Notes: a model not told the origin generated them from the letters alone. A stretch of 64,000 nucleotides of DNA from Pseudomonas sp. Leaf58 (GCF_003627215.1 NZ_CP032677.1:5213501-5277500), one strand, 5' to 3'; positions 30,294 through 40,764 are shown, numbered from the stretch's first letter. Numbers and translations are program-made.

Positions 30294-30317
30294 AAACCCC
30301 GCCCAAGGGCGGGGTTT
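30294..30317 (-). terminator. Terminator after the cyaY-DUF1289 operon
   Basis: AACCCCGCCC-AA-GGGCGGGGTTT; on the minus strand a TTTTGCTTT run follows. It lies about 80 nt past the DUF1289 stop codon and upstream of rnk. Confidence 0.85.
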
Positions 30318-30398
30318 GAGAAGGCTATGGCGTCACCGACGCAGAACCCGACACTACCACAGCCGGGCAAATACTCAAGCCCCTGCGCTCAGTGTGCC

Positions 30399-30614
30399 TT
30401 AGCGCTGCTCGCGCAGGGCCTGGGCTTCGCGGCAAATCTGCCGGCGCCGCTCGTCATCGGCTGCACGCCATTCGCGAATGTGCTCTACATGCCTGTGGCA
30501 GCCGGTGCAGACGCGCTGGTCGTCCAGCCGGCAAACGCTAATGCATGGCGATGGCACGGCGGGGCTGACGTTGCTGTAAAGCGGTTTGGGTGGCCGGGCC
30601 TGGGCGCTGCTCAT
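30399..30614 (-). CDS. DUF1289 cysteine-rich protein
   Basis: A 71-aa protein with the DUF1289 pattern PCISVCRLDD-x4-CTGCHRHVEHIREW; three or four Cys suggest metal or Fe-S binding. The start is 1 nt after the cyaY stop codon, so both are on one transcript. That fits an iron-related role, but the function is unknown. Confidence 0.85.
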   Translation of the reverse strand: MSSAQARPPKPLYSNVSPAVPSPCISVCRLDDQRVCTGCHRHVEHIREWRAADDERRRQICREAQALREQR

Positions 30615-30615
30615 G

Positions 30616-30948
30616 TCAGATCTCGTCGAAGTCCAGCTTCTCGCCGGCTCGCTCCCACACGATACGTTCGAGCATTTCGCCCAGCAGCTCGTCGCTCTTC
30701 TCGCACACCCACTTGCCGCTTTCTTCGTCGTAGTCGAAGTGGAAGCCACCGGAACGGTCGGCCAGCCACAGCTGGCGCAGCGGCTCCTGGCGACTGAAGA
30801 TCAGCTGAGCGCCGCCTTCGAACTTGACAGTGAGGACGCCAGCGGAGTTCTCCATGTCCAGGTCCATGCCGCTCTCGTCGAACAGGTCTTCCAGGGCCTG
30901 TTGGGTCGCGTCGACCAGATCATGGAAACGCGCTTCACTCAAACTCAT
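30616..30948 (-). CDS. cyaY: Frataxin-like iron-sulfur protein CyaY
   Basis: A 110-aa frataxin. The first helix is acidic (SEARFHDLVDATQQALEDLFDE) and binds iron; the sheet residues LIFSRQEPLRQLWLADRSGGFHFDY are typical. Regulates Fe-S assembly by IscS/IscU in other bacteria. The start at 30948 has CAGGAA upstream. It stands opposite lptM-lysA, as in many gammaproteobacteria. Confidence 0.92.
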   Translation of the reverse strand: MSLSEARFHDLVDATQQALEDLFDESGMDLDMENSAGVLTVKFEGGAQLIFSRQEPLRQLWLADRSGGFHFDYDEESGKWVCEKSDELLGEMLERIVWERAGEKLDFDEI

Positions 30949-31206
30949 TACAGGAACCTCAAAATTGGCTGCGTTACAGGCAAGCCGGGCAAGATACGGG
31001 CGCAAAGCGCCAGCTGCAAGCTGCAAGCCCCAAGCTGCAAGCAACTAGAAAAAGCTCAGCGTACACCCGACAGCTTTTTCTTGCCGCTTGAACCTTGAAG
31101 CTTGCGGCTTTCGCCCCCCGCCCGGCGGACCGGCCCTTGCATAGGCAAGCCGCCGGTCGCTCGGTATACTCGGGCGCAATACTGCATATTTCAAAGGATT
31201 TCACCC

Positions 31207-31410
31207 ATGAAGCGCCTGATTTCCTCGCTCGCGGCGCTGGTCGCTGTTGCCTGCCTCGTATCGGCCTGCGGTCAGAAAGGCCCTCTGTACCTTCCGGAAG
31301 ACGGCAAGGATGGCAAAGGCAGCCACAAATCGCATCAGCACCAGCACGCTCCGGCCGTACAGCCGCAAGAAGAGCAGCCTATCCAGCCCGAGCAGACGCC
31401 AGAGCAGTAA
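31207..31410 (+). CDS. lptM: LptM (YifL/LppL) lipoprotein
   Basis: A 67-aa lipoprotein with a signal peptide and lipobox LVSAC followed by the conserved GQKGPLYLP. In E. coli LptM helps assemble the LptDE LPS transporter. Gene order lptM-lysA-dapF-DUF484-xerC-yigB is conserved in Pseudomonas. The His/Gln-rich tail is variable. Confidence 0.9.
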   Translation: MKRLISSLAALVAVACLVSACGQKGPLYLPEDGKDGKGSHKSHQHQHAPAVQPQEEQPIQPEQTPEQ

Positions 31411-31419
31411 GGAATTCAG

Positions 31420-32667
31420 ATGAACGCTTTCGACTACCGCGGCGGCGAGCTGTTCGCGGAAGGCGTAGCCCTGTCGGCCATTGCCGAGCGCTACGGCACC
31501 CCCACCTACGTGTATTCGCGCGCCCATATCGAGGCCCAGTACCGCAGCTACACCGACGCCCTGCAAGGCGCCGAGCACTTGGTGTGCTTCGCGGTCAAGG
31601 CCAACTCCAACTTGGCCGTCCTGAACGTGCTGGCGCGCCTGGGCGCAGGTTTCGATATTGTCTCCGGCGGTGAGCTGGAACGCGTGCTGGCCGCAGGTGG
31701 CCGTGCCGACCGCGTGGTGTTCTCCGGCGTCGGCAAAACCCGCGACGACATGCGCCGCGCCCTGGAAGTCGGCGTGCACTGCTTCAATGTCGAATCCACC
31801 GACGAGCTGGAGCGCCTGCAAGTGGTGGCCGCCGAGATGGGCAAGGTTGCCCCGGTGTCGCTGCGGGTCAACCCGGACGTCGACGCCGGCACCCATCCGT
31901 ACATCTCCACAGGCCTTAAAGAAAACAAGTTCGGCATCGCCATCGCCGACGCCGAGGCCATCTACGTGCGCGCCGCGCAGCTGCCAAACCTGGAAGTGGT
32001 CGGTGTCGACTGCCACATCGGTTCGCAACTGACCACCGTCGAGCCGTTCCTCGACGCCCTCGACCGCCTGCTAGTGCTGGTCGACCGCCTGGCCGAATGC
32101 GGTATCTACCTACGCCACCTCGACCTGGGTGGCGGTGTCGGCGTGCGTTATCGCGATGAGGAGCCGCCGCTGGTGGCCGACTACATCAAGGCCATCCGCG
32201 AGCGCGTCGGCGACCGTGAGCTGGCCCTGGTGTTCGAGCCAGGCCGCTACATCGTGGCTAACGCTGGCGTGTTGCTAACCCGCGTGGAATACCTCAAACA
32301 CACCGAACACAAAGACTTCGCCATCATCGATGCGGCGATGAACGACCTGATCCGCCCGGCCCTGTACCAGGCCTGGATGGGCGTCAGCGCGGTCACCCCG
32401 CGTGAAGGTGAAGGCCGTGCCTACGACCTGGTCGGCCCTATCTGCGAGACCGGCGACTTCCTCGCCAAGGACCGCGTGCTGAACCTGGCCGAAGGTGACC
32501 TGCTGGCCGTCCAGTCCGCAGGCGCCTATGGTTTTGTCATGAGTTCCAACTACAACACCCGTGGTCGTTGCGCTGAAATCCTGGTCGACGGCGACCAGGC
32601 CTTCGAAGTACGCCGCCGCGAGACCATCGCCGAACTGTACGCTGGCGAAAGCCTGCTGCCGGAGTAA
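31420..32667 (+). CDS. lysA: Diaminopimelate decarboxylase
   Basis: A 415-aa PLP enzyme making L-lysine from meso-DAP. The PLP lysine lies in [14 protein letters not shown]; the glycine-rich phosphate loop is [22 protein letters not shown] and [13 protein letters not shown] (active-site Cys) are present. It is 9 nt after lptM and 4 nt before dapF, so lysine synthesis is operonic here rather than LysR-driven. Confidence 0.95.
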   Translation: MNAFDYRGGELFAEGVALSAIAERYGTPTYVYSRAHIEAQYRSYTDALQGAEHLVCFAVKANSNLAVLNVLARLGAGFDIVSGGELERVLAAGGRADRVVFSGVGKTRDDMRRALEVGVHCFNVESTDELERLQVVAAEMGKVAPVSLRVNPDVDAGTHPYISTGLKENKFGIAIADAEAIYVRAAQLPNLEVVGVDCHIGSQLTTVEPFLDALDRLLVLVDRLAECGIYLRHLDLGGGVGVRYRDEEPPLVADYIKAIRERVGDRELALVFEPGRYIVANAGVLLTRVEYLKHTEHKDFAIIDAAMNDLIRPALYQAWMGVSAVTPREGEGRAYDLVGPICETGDFLAKDRVLNLAEGDLLAVQSAGAYGFVMSSNYNTRGRCAEILVDGDQAFEVRRRETIAELYAGESLLPE

Positions 32668-32671
32668 GCCC

Positions 32672-33502
32672 ATGCTACTGCGTTTTACCAAGATGCATGG
32701 GCTGGGCAACGACTTCATGGTCCTCGACCTGGTCAGCCAGCACGCGCACATCCAGCCCAAGCACGCCAAGCAATGGGGTGACCGCCACACTGGCATTGGC
32801 TTCGACCAGTTGCTGATCGTCGAGGCGCCGAACAACCCAGAAGTGGACTTCCGCTATCGCATCTTCAATGCCGACGGTTCCGAGGTCGAGCAATGCGGCA
32901 ACGGTGCGCGCTGCTTCGCCCGCTTCGTACTGGACAAGCGCCTGACCGCGAAAAAGCGCATCCGCGTGGAAACCAAGAGCGGTATCATCGAGCTGGACGT
33001 GCAGAACGACGGCCAGATCAGTGTCGACATGGGCCCACCGCGCTTCATCCCTGCCGATATCCCCTTCGTCGCCGCCGAGCAGGCGCTGAGCTACCCCCTG
33101 GAAGTCGACGGCCAAGTGCATTCGATTGCCGCCTTGTCCATGGGTAACCCGCATGCCGTGCTGCGTGTCGACGACGTGCGTAGCGCCCCCGTGCATGAGC
33201 TGGGCCCGAAAATCGAAAACCACCCACGCTTCCCGCAGCGGGTGAATGCCGGCTTCCTGCAGGTCATCGACCGCCACCGCGCCAACCTGCGCGTGTGGGA
33301 ACGCGGCGCCGGCGAAACCCAGGCCTGTGGCACCGGCGCCTGCGCCGCCGCCGTGGCAGCGATCAGCCAAGGCTGGATGGACTCCCCGGTGTCCCTCGAC
33401 CTGCCCGGTGGCCGCCTGCACATCGAATGGGCCGGCCCCGGCAAGCCCGTGCTGATGACCGGCCCGGCCGTACGCGTCTACGAAGGACAGGTTCGTCTCT
33501 AA
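32672..33502 (+). CDS. dapF: Diaminopimelate epimerase
   Basis: A 276-aa enzyme interconverting LL- and meso-DAP. The two catalytic cysteines sit in [14 protein letters not shown] and [15 protein letters not shown]. Starts [15 protein letters not shown] at 32672. An in-frame extension into lysA is rejected. Confidence 0.95.
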   Translation: MLLRFTKMHGLGNDFMVLDLVSQHAHIQPKHAKQWGDRHTGIGFDQLLIVEAPNNPEVDFRYRIFNADGSEVEQCGNGARCFARFVLDKRLTAKKRIRVETKSGIIELDVQNDGQISVDMGPPRFIPADIPFVAAEQALSYPLEVDGQVHSIAALSMGNPHAVLRVDDVRSAPVHELGPKIENHPRFPQRVNAGFLQVIDRHRANLRVWERGAGETQACGTGACAAAVAAISQGWMDSPVSLDLPGGRLHIEWAGPGKPVLMTGPAVRVYEGQVRL

Positions 33503-33515
33503 ACGAGTAACCGCC

Positions 33516-34226
33516 ATGACCGATCAGCCCAACGTTGTACCCCAGCAGTCCGCTGACCTCGATGCCGAGGCGGTAGTCGCCTACCTGCGCGCCCACCCCA
33601 CCTTCTTTGCCGAGCACGACGAACTGCTGGTCGAACAGCACATCCCACACCAGCGTGGCGACAGCGTGTCGTTGGTGGAGCGCCAGCTCAAGCTGCTACG
33701 CGACCGCAACATCGAGATGCGCCATCGCCTGTCGCAATTGATGGACGTAGCGCGTGACAACGACCGGCTGTTCGACAAGACCCGCCGGCTGATCCTCGAC
33801 CTGCTCGATGCCGGCAGCCTGGAAGAAGTGGTGATGGCGGTCGAAGACAGCCTGCGCCAGGAATTCCAGGTGCCCTTCGTCAGCCTGATTCTGTTCGGCG
33901 ACAACGTCGCACCGGTTGGGCGCTGGGTCAGCAACGCCGAAGCCCAGCAAGCCATCGGCGCCCTGCTGGGCGGCGGCAAAACGGTCAGTGGCAACCTGCG
34001 CGAACACGAATTGGCCTTCCTGTTCGGCGAAGAACAACGCCGGGAAGTGGGCTCCAGCGCCGTGGCTACCTTGGAATACCAGGGCCTGCATGGGGTGCTG
34101 GCGATCGGTAGCCGTGACCCGCAACACTACAAAAGCAGCGTCGGCACCCTGTTCCTCGGCTACATCGCCGAAGTACTCGGCCGTGTTGTGCCACGCGTTA
34201 CCCAGACCCTACGCTCGGTACGCTGA
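33516..34226 (+). CDS. DUF484 family protein
   Basis: A 236-aa DUF484 protein: an N-terminal helical part ([22 protein letters not shown]) followed by a GAF-like domain (about 100-225). It is always found between dapF and xerC in this group, and its stop overlaps the xerC start by one base. The function is unknown. Confidence 0.88.
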   Translation: MTDQPNVVPQQSADLDAEAVVAYLRAHPTFFAEHDELLVEQHIPHQRGDSVSLVERQLKLLRDRNIEMRHRLSQLMDVARDNDRLFDKTRRLILDLLDAGSLEEVVMAVEDSLRQEFQVPFVSLILFGDNVAPVGRWVSNAEAQQAIGALLGGGKTVSGNLREHELAFLFGEEQRREVGSSAVATLEYQGLHGVLAIGSRDPQHYKSSVGTLFLGYIAEVLGRVVPRVTQTLRSVR

Positions 34227-35125
34227 TGGAACGCCAGCTGGAGGCTTATTGCGCCCACCTGCGCAACGAGCGCCAGGTGTCCGAGCACACCCTGCTGGGC
34301 TACCGTCGCGACCTCGCCAAGGTCGTCGCCTACTGCAACGAACATGGCATCGCCGGCTGGCAGGCGCTGCAAATCCAGCAGTTGCGCCAGCTGATCGCCC
34401 GCCAGCATCACCATGGCCAGTCGGCGCGCAGCCTGGCGCGGTTACTGTCGGCGGTGCGCGGCCTGTACCGCTACCTCAACCGTGAAGGCCTGTGTCAGCA
34501 CGACCCGGCCAGCGGCCTGAGCCCACCCAAAGGCGAACGCCGGCTGCCCAAGGTACTGGACACCGACCGCGCCCTGCAGCTGCTCGATGGCGGCGTCGAC
34601 GACGAGTTCATCGCACGCCGTGACCAGGCCATCCTCGAACTGTTCTATTCGTCCGGCTTGCGCCTTTCCGAACTGACCAACCTCGACCTCGATCACCTCG
34701 ACCTCGCCGCCGGCCTGGTGCAGGTGCTGGGCAAGGGCGGCAAGGCGCGCGTGCTGCCGGTTGGCCGCAAGGCGCGCGAGGCGCTGCAGGCCTGGTACCG
34801 CCTGCGCGGCACGGGCAACCCGCGCGATCGCGCGGTGTTCATCACCCGCCAAGGCAACCGCATCAGCCCAAGGGCCGTTCAGCAACGGGTTAAGGCGGCC
34901 GGCGAGCGCGAACTGGGCCAGCACCTGCACCCACACATGCTTCGCCATTCCTTCGCCAGCCATGTGCTGGAATCGTCCCAGGACCTGCGTGCGGTGCAAG
35001 AGATGCTCGGCCATGCCGACATCAGCACCACGCAAATCTACACCCACCTGGACTTCCAGCACCTGGCCGCGGTGTACGACAGCGCCCACCCTCGGGCCAA
35101 ACGCAGCAAAGGCACAGACTCATGA
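34226..35125 (+). CDS. xerC: Tyrosine recombinase XerC
   Basis: A 299-aa recombinase resolving chromosome dimers at dif with XerD. Catalytic residues: Arg in [12 protein letters not shown], Lys in [12 protein letters not shown], HxxR in [12 protein letters not shown], His in [12 protein letters not shown] and the nucleophile Tyr in the same segment. SAM-like N-terminal domain at about 1-90. It overlaps the yigB start by 4 nt. Confidence 0.95.
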   Translation: MERQLEAYCAHLRNERQVSEHTLLGYRRDLAKVVAYCNEHGIAGWQALQIQQLRQLIARQHHHGQSARSLARLLSAVRGLYRYLNREGLCQHDPASGLSPPKGERRLPKVLDTDRALQLLDGGVDDEFIARRDQAILELFYSSGLRLSELTNLDLDHLDLAAGLVQVLGKGGKARVLPVGRKAREALQAWYRLRGTGNPRDRAVFITRQGNRISPRAVQQRVKAAGERELGQHLHPHMLRHSFASHVLESSQDLRAVQEMLGHADISTTQIYTHLDFQHLAAVYDSAHPRAKRSKGTDS

Positions 35126-35817
35126 GCATCAAGCTGATCACCTTCGACCTCGACGACACCCTGTGGGACACCGCGCCGGTGATTGCCAGCGCGGAAGTCG
35201 TATTGCGCGACTGGCTCGAAGCCAACGCCCCGATCCTTGGTGGCGTGCCAGTGGAGCACCTGTTCGCCATCCGGGAGCGCCTGGTGCAGGCCGAGCCCGG
35301 CCTCAAGCACCGTATCAGCGCCCTGCGCCGGCGGGTGCTGTTCCATGCCCTTGAAGAAGTCGGTTACAGCGAGAAACAGGCGCAAGAACTCGCCAACGAA
35401 GGTTTTGAAGTGTTCCTGCACGCCCGCCACCAGGTGGAGATTTTCCCCGAGGTGCAGCCGGTGCTGGAGATCCTGCGCCATCGCTACACCCTGGGTGTAG
35501 TCACCAATGGCAATGCCGATGTAAGCCGCCTTGGGCTGGCGGACTACTTCCGCTTTGCCCTGTGTGCTGAGGACCTCGGTATCGGCAAGCCAGACCCGGC
35601 GCCGTTCCTGGAAGCCCTGCGCCGTGGCGATGTGGACGCCAGCGCGGCGGTGCACATCGGTGATCACCCAGGCGATGACATTGCCGGCGCCCAGCGCGCC
35701 GGGCTGCGCGCGGTGTGGTTCAACCCGCAGGGCAAGGCGTGGCTAGGCGAACAGGCGCCTGATGCCGAGATCCAGCGCCTGTCGCAGTTGCCCGACATCC
35801 TCGCGCGCTGGCGCTGA
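35122..35817 (+). CDS. yigB: HAD phosphatase YigB-like
   Basis: A 231-aa HAD superfamily phosphatase with motif [13 protein letters not shown], motif [10 protein letters not shown], motif III Lys in [11 protein letters not shown], and motif [12 protein letters not shown]. In E. coli yigB follows xerC and dephosphorylates a riboflavin precursor and FMN. A GGGGCCGC hairpin follows (35820-35838). Confidence 0.88.
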   Translation: MSIKLITFDLDDTLWDTAPVIASAEVVLRDWLEANAPILGGVPVEHLFAIRERLVQAEPGLKHRISALRRRVLFHALEEVGYSEKQAQELANEGFEVFLHARHQVEIFPEVQPVLEILRHRYTLGVVTNGNADVSRLGLADYFRFALCAEDLGIGKPDPAPFLEALRRGDVDASAAVHIGDHPGDDIAGAQRAGLRAVWFNPQGKAWLGEQAPDAEIQRLSQLPDILARWR

Positions 35818-35838
35818 CAGGGGCCGCTTTGCGGCCCA

Positions 35839-35920
35839 TTCGCGGGCATGCCCGCTCCCACAGACTCACCGCTGCTCTCAGGCCCTGCGCGGTCCCTGTG
35901 GGAGCGGGTTTACCCGCGAA
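35839..35920. repeat. Inverted REP pair
   Basis: Arms of 25 nt (TTCGCGGGCATGCCCGCTCC... and its near-complement at 35896-35920) around a 32-nt spacer, following yigB. Confidence 0.8.
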
Positions 35921-35971
35921 TAGGCCGGTACAGGCCACACAAAACGCTTCAGGGATGGTGGGCAGCCTTGC

Positions 35972-36243
35972 TCAACTTCCAGCAAACCTTCGATGCATGC
36001 TTTGGCGACGCGGGGACCATATCAACGTGCCCCCTTTGATGAACTCTGAAATCACAATCAAACCGAACATCAACCACGGGTTGTAGTGCTCGCTCCAAAT
36101 GCCCAGCATGTTCTGCAAGTCCGTAACCACCGGGAAATGTCCACGCCGATACTACCTACGATGTAGAGCAATAGATAAAGGACATCCAGCCCTCCCCAAA
36201 ACCGCAATACCCAACCCTCTGCTTTTCGTCCCGAGGACATCAT
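35972..36243 (-). pseudogene. Frameshifted small membrane protein remnant
   Basis: Reading from ATG 36243, frame 1 gives a membrane-protein start (GWVLRFWGGLDVLYLLLY, then IVGSIGVDIS). After about codon 38 the sensible reading moves to another frame (VVTDLQNMLGIWSEHYNPW, then LMFGLIVISEFIKGG) that ends at 35972. Two hydrophobic helices split over two frames point to a broken gene. The start overlaps the stop of the upstream fragment by ATGA, the layout of an effector/immunity pair, but that role is only inferred. Confidence 0.45.
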
Positions 36244-36470
36244 TTCTTTTCTCGGTGTTCATAGGTTTCAAAAGGAAGGACGGGTTGCCAGTGCCAAGAC
36301 TTTCCACTGATCTGCCACTTGTCCTCCCCCTCGAAGTACCGTTGCGCGATAGCCCGTAACTCGCCATAGCGATGAATGACAGATCGCGATGCCAAATGAT
36401 CATCATGGCTATCAAGGGGAACCCAGGCGGTTCTGCAAAATGGAAGCGTGATGCTTGCCTGGCGGCGCAA
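36240..36470 (-). pseudogene. C-terminal fragment of an unknown protein
   Basis: A 76-codon open stretch whose latter part looks like real protein (HRYGELRAIAQRYFEGEDKW, then QISGKSWHWQPVLPF) and ends in ATGA overlap with the next remnant. The 5' part is missing: upstream the frame meets the sutA terminator region. Possibly the tail of a T6SS-type effector, but I cannot name a family with certainty. Confidence 0.35.
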
Positions 36471-36533
36471 ATAAGATCCATCAGATGCGCCCTCCTTTCT
36501 TGTGGGAAATATCTCTTATTTCCTGACGCCCAC

Positions 36534-36563
36534 AAAAAAGCCCGCAGCGACGGCGGGCTTTTT
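36534..36563 (-). terminator. sutA terminator
   Basis: AAAGCCCGC...GCGGGCTTT stem flanked by A and T runs 13 nt beyond the sutA stop codon: strong and nearly bidirectional. Confidence 0.9.
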
Positions 36564-36575
36564 GCGATCAGCCAC

Positions 36576-36905
36576 TCAGATAGGGCGGCTGCCGTACTTG
36601 TTGTCCGGCTTCTTGGGCGGGTCAGCGACCACGTTGGCCTCGACTTCCTGCACCTTGCCACCGCGAGAAAGGAATTCTTCCATCGCCTTGGCCAGGGCAT
36701 CACGCTCTTTCTGCTTGGCTTCCATGCTCGGCATCTCGTCTACCGAGACAGCCGCCTTGGATTTGCCCTTGGCAGTGGGTGCCGGGCTGCTGTCGTCATC
36801 GCCAGCGTCTTCGGCGCCGTCGTCAGCCGCGGCTTCGAGGCCCTCATCAGCCTCATCTTCGTCGCCTACTTCGAGGTCGTCGTTTTCCAGATCGTCGTCG
36901 CTCAT
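36576..36905 (-). CDS. sutA: RNA polymerase-associated factor SutA
   Basis: A 109-aa very acidic protein: a disordered Asp/Glu N-terminal half, a central helix (MEAKQKERDALAKAMEEFLS) and a conserved C-terminus ending DNKYGSRPI. This matches P. aeruginosa SutA, which binds RNA polymerase during slow growth and stimulates initiation at rRNA and other promoters. Location beside amtB agrees. A long gap upstream may contain its leader. Confidence 0.82.
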   Translation of the reverse strand: MSDDDLENDDLEVGDEDEADEGLEAAADDGAEDAGDDDSSPAPTAKGKSKAAVSVDEMPSMEAKQKERDALAKAMEEFLSRGGKVQEVEANVVADPPKKPDNKYGSRPI

Positions 36906-37167
36906 GTTCTACCTCATGACTTGCGAAAAGCAGGTTGGTTATAGACCAGTGCAGCCGTAGACCGGCAGCCACCAGTGAAAATTCAACTGGCCGTGGGTTA
37001 GGCCACTGCCCTAGGGGCGGCGCTCCTGATGGGAGGTGGCACCCAGCAGGCCCTGCTCCTGGCAGGACCTGAAAAATCCATTAGCCCCTGCTGGCCACAC
37101 GCTATTGGCAAGCCTAGCAAAGGCTGGCGAAGTGTGTGCACTGCGCGTCAAACACCCTTCGGCGCGC

Positions 37168-37195
37168 ATTCTAGCGCGCCCGTGGAAAAAGCAAA
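37168..37195 (-). promoter_or_regulatory. Candidate sutA promoter
   Basis: On the minus strand TAGAAT (-10-like, 37168-37173) lies 16 nt from TTTGCT (-35-like). If used, sutA would have a leader of about 255 nt (36906-37160), rich in inverted repeats. The rest of this gap (36906-37290) shows no gene. Weak evidence. Confidence 0.3.
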
Positions 37196-37290
37196 GCACC
37201 ATAAACGCCTTACGACTTGTAAGTTTTCTACCTACGTCGCGAACGTGTCGGATAAACCGTTTGCAGTGCAGGAAATGCTAAAAAACTGGC

Positions 37291-37323
37291 AAAAAAAATG
37301 CCCGGCAAGCCGGGCAAGTTTTT
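37291..37323 (-). terminator. glnK-amtB operon terminator
   Basis: TTGCCCGGC-TT-GCCGGGCA followed by eight T on the minus strand, starting 12 nt after the amtB stop. Confidence 0.92.
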
Positions 37324-37335
37324 ACCGCGTCGCAG

Positions 37336-38670
37336 TTACAGGTTGTAGCCGCGCTCGTTGTGCTGAGCCAGGTCGAGGCCGACCGACTCTTCTTCGTCGT
37401 TGACCCGCAGGCCCATAACCACATCCAGCACCTTGAGGATCACGTAGGTGACGATGGCGGTATAGACCACGGTAAAGATTACCCCTTTGGCTTGGATCCA
37501 AACCTGCATGCCGATGTCGGTGACAGTACCGAAGCCGCCCAGCGCCGGGGCTGCGAACACACCGGTGAGGATGGCGCCGACGATACCGCCGATGCCGTGT
37601 ACACCGAAGGCGTCCAGCGAGTCGTCATAGCCCAGCTTGCGCTTGAGGCTGGTGGCGCAGAAGTAGCAGATCACGCCCGAGGACAGACCAATCACCAGCG
37701 CGCCCATCGGGCCCACAGTGCCTGCAGCCGGGGTGATGGCGACCAGGCCGGCTACCACACCCGAGGCAATGCCCAGCGCACTCGGCTTACCGTGGCCGAT
37801 CCACTCGGCGAACATCCAGCCCAAGGCAGCGGCGGCGGTAGCGATCTGGGTCACCAGCATGGCCATGCCAGCAGTGCCGTTGGCGGCGGCGGCAGAGCCT
37901 GCGTTGAAGCCAAACCAGCCGATCCACAGCATGGCTGCGCCCATCAGGGTGTAGCCCAGGTTGTGCGGGGCCATCGGGGTGGTCGGGTAACCCTTGCGCT
38001 TGCCCAGCACCAGGCAGCACACCAGGCCTGCAATACCGGCGTTGATGTGCACCACGGTGCCGCCAGCGAAGTCCAGCACGCCCCAGTCCCACATCAACGC
38101 GCCGTCACCGCTCCACACCATGTGGGCGATCGGCGCATACACCAGGGTGAACCAGATGCCCATGAACACCAGCATCGCGGAGAACTTCATGCGCTCGGCG
38201 AAGGCACCAACGATCAGCGCCGGGGTGATGATGGCGAAGGTCATCTGGAAGGTGATGAATACCGCTTCAGGGAACAGTGCGGTGGCCGAGGTCAGGTTCC
38301 CCGGCGTGACGCCGCTGAGGAATGCCTTGGAAAAACCACCGACGAACGAATTGAGGTTGAGCACGCCTTTTTCCATACCCGTGGTATCGAAGGCCATGCT
38401 GTAGCCGTAGACGACCCACAGAATGCTCATCAGGCCGGTGATAGCAAAGCACTGCATCATCACCGACAGCACGTTCTTGGAACGCACCATGCCGCCATAG
38501 AACAGGGCCAGGCCCGGGATGGTCATGAACAGCACCAGCGCCGTTGCGGTCAGCATCCAGGCGGTGTCGCCGGAGTTCAGCGCTGGGGCAGCTGCTTCCT
38601 CAGCCAGGGCGAGCCCGGGCATTACGAGGGACAATAGGGCTCCTAGCCCTGCGATCTTACGCAGAGTCAT
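37336..38670 (-). CDS. amtB: Ammonium transporter AmtB
   Basis: A 444-aa inner-membrane ammonium channel: N-terminal signal-like helix (ending LALAEEAAAP), eleven further helices, and conserved pore segments such as LYGGMVRSKNVLSVMMQ, GGTVVHINAGIAGLV (pore His) and DDSLDAFGVHGIGGIVG (second pore His). GlnK, encoded 46 nt upstream on the same transcript, plugs the channel when nitrogen is plentiful. Confidence 0.95.
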   Translation of the reverse strand: MTLRKIAGLGALLSLVMPGLALAEEAAAPALNSGDTAWMLTATALVLFMTIPGLALFYGGMVRSKNVLSVMMQCFAITGLMSILWVVYGYSMAFDTTGMEKGVLNLNSFVGGFSKAFLSGVTPGNLTSATALFPEAVFITFQMTFAIITPALIVGAFAERMKFSAMLVFMGIWFTLVYAPIAHMVWSGDGALMWDWGVLDFAGGTVVHINAGIAGLVCCLVLGKRKGYPTTPMAPHNLGYTLMGAAMLWIGWFGFNAGSAAAANGTAGMAMLVTQIATAAAALGWMFAEWIGHGKPSALGIASGVVAGLVAITPAAGTVGPMGALVIGLSSGVICYFCATSLKRKLGYDDSLDAFGVHGIGGIVGAILTGVFAAPALGGFGTVTDIGMQVWIQAKGVIFTVVYTAIVTYVILKVLDVVMGLRVNDEEESVGLDLAQHNERGYNL

Positions 38671-38716
38671 GTTGTTTTCTCCTGGGGCGTTGGGTTTGGT
38701 GAGGCTTTTTTACTGC

Positions 38717-39259
<543 letters not shown>

Positions 39260-39304
39260 TTATGTGAATTAGTCGGGATTGGCCAGTCGCCAGCATGGAA
39301 AACA

Positions 39305-39323
39305 TGCACAATTTCGGTGCGCA
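39305..39323. promoter_or_regulatory. NtrC enhancer site
   Basis: TGCACAATTTCGGTGCGCA contains GCAC-N7-GTGC, the NtrC dyad, about 80 nt upstream of the sigma-54 promoter, a normal enhancer distance. It is also 114 nt upstream of ubiK on the other strand. Confidence 0.7.
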
Positions 39324-39436
39324 CCGCGCTGGCGCGCTGCTCGAAAAATGTGCAGAGGTAGGCGCCAGCGCTCGGCTCGAATGCACCTATGTGCGTGCTA
39401 CACTGCCGGCCATTCTTAGCCTCAGTGGACAGCCCA

Positions 39437-39703
39437 ATGCTCGCGCCCAAAGCCCTTCTCGACGCCCTGAGCGACCAGGCCTCGCGCCTATTTAGCGGCG
39501 ATACTGCCCAGCCTCGCGCCGAACTGGAAAGCCAGTTCAAGGTGCTGATGCAGGGTGCCTTCAGCAAACTGGACCTGGTCAGCCGCGAAGAATTCGACAG
39601 CCAAATGGTCGTGCTGGCACGTACCCGTGCGCGCCTCGAAGCCCTGGAAAAACAGGTAGCCGAGCTAGAAGCACGGTTCAATCCAGACCCGCAGGATAAG
39701 TGA
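39437..39703 (+). CDS. ubiK: Ubiquinone biosynthesis accessory factor UbiK
   Basis: An 88-aa BMFP/YqiC protein: amphipathic N-terminal helix (residues about 1-40) and a C-terminal coiled coil (EEFDSQMVVLARTRARLEAL and following). UbiK helps the soluble Ubi complex with UbiJ. ATG 39437 is the family start. It sits divergent from glnK and immediately before comM, as usual in Pseudomonas. Confidence 0.88.
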   Translation: MLAPKALLDALSDQASRLFSGDTAQPRAELESQFKVLMQGAFSKLDLVSREEFDSQMVVLARTRARLEALEKQVAELEARFNPDPQDK

Positions 39704-39874
39704 CCGCAGCCCCCCAGCGCAGACCCTGCGCTGCTGCTCTTCTAGCGCGCCTTGCAGGCGCCGAACCCCTACTCTGAAAAACCACGACGCACACTTCTCG
39801 CCCTAGCCCGGGCCGCCCTCGCTATGCTTGCACAGCCGCAGGAAGCGGCCCTCTTCAGCGACAACGGAGCGTCC

Positions 39875-40720
39875 ATGTCCCTAGCCCTCGTCCACAGCCG
39901 CGCCCAGGTGGGCGTGCAGGCACCGCCGGTCAGCGTCGAAACCCACCTGGCCAATGGCCTGCCTCATCTCACCCTGGTCGGCCTGCCGGAAACCACGGTC
40001 AAGGAAAGCAAGGACCGGGTGCGCAGCGCCATCGTCAACTCCGGGCTGAACTACCCGCAGCGGCGCATTACCCAGAACCTCGCCCCCGCCGACCTGCCCA
40101 AGGACGGTGGGCGCTATGACCTGGCCATTGCCCTGGGCATCCTTGCTGCCGACGGCCAAGTACCCAGCGCCACCCTCACCGAGTTCGAATGCCTGGGCGA
40201 ACTGGCGCTGTCTGGCAAGTTGCGCCCGGTGCAGGGTGTGTTGCCCGCGGCACTGGCGGCACGCGAAGCAGGCCGGGCGCTGGTGGTGCCCCGGGAGAAT
40301 GCCGAGGAAGCCAGCCTGGCCGGCGGCTTGGTGGTGTATGCCGTCGGGCACTTGCTGGAGCTGGTCGCCCACCTGAACGGCCAGGTGCCACTCGCCCCCT
40401 ATGCCGCCAACGGCCTGATCCTGCACCAACAGCCCTACCCGGACCTTAGCGAGGTGCAAGGGCAACTGGCCGCCAAACGTGCACTGCTGCTGGCTGCAGC
40501 CGGGGCGCACAACCTGCTGTTTACGGGGCCTCCGGGCACCGGCAAGACCTTGCTCGCCAGCCGCCTGCCCGGGCTGCTGCCGCCGCTGGACGAGCACGAG
40601 GCGCTGGAGGTAGCGGCTATCCAATCGGTCAGCGGGCATGCCCCGCTGAGCAGTTGGCCGCAGCGCCCATTTCGCCACCCCCACCACTCCGCGTCCGGCC
40701 CGGCGCTGGTGGGGGGTAGC
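39875..40720 (+). pseudogene. comM: comM 5' part, interrupted by transposon
   Basis: The first 282 codons of ComM (YifB/Mg-chelatase-like AAA+ helicase), which aids branch migration during natural transformation. Present: the Lon-like N-terminal domain (VETHLANGLPHLTLVGLPE) and Walker A (LFTGPPGTGKTLLASRLPG). The frame is broken after FRHPHHSASGPALVGGS; reading on into the element meets a stop at 40736-40738. Joining it to 62504 restores a 496-codon reading frame of normal length. This piece lacks Walker B, so the ATPase is inactive. Confidence 0.95.
40716..40720. repeat. Target-site duplication, left copy
   Basis: GTAGC directly abuts the element end (TGTAGG...) and is repeated at 62499-62503. 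Five bp is the duplication size of Tn7-like elements. Confidence 0.93.
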
Positions 40721-40764
40721 TGTAGGTTTTCGAAATAAATGCGAATTTTTCGAAATTGATGCGA
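40721..40764 (+). repeat. Left end with TnsB-site-like repeats
   Basis: After the TGTAGG tip come two 15-bp repeats spaced 20 bp apart: TCGAAATAAATGCGA (40730-40744) and TCGAAATTGATGCGA (40750-40764). They match the repeats at the right end and are the probable transposase binding sites. Confidence 0.85.

Noticed and set aside
37360..38637. 425-codon plus-strand frame opposite amtB
   Set aside because: Gly/His/Ala-rich shadow of amtB; no ribosome site or family.
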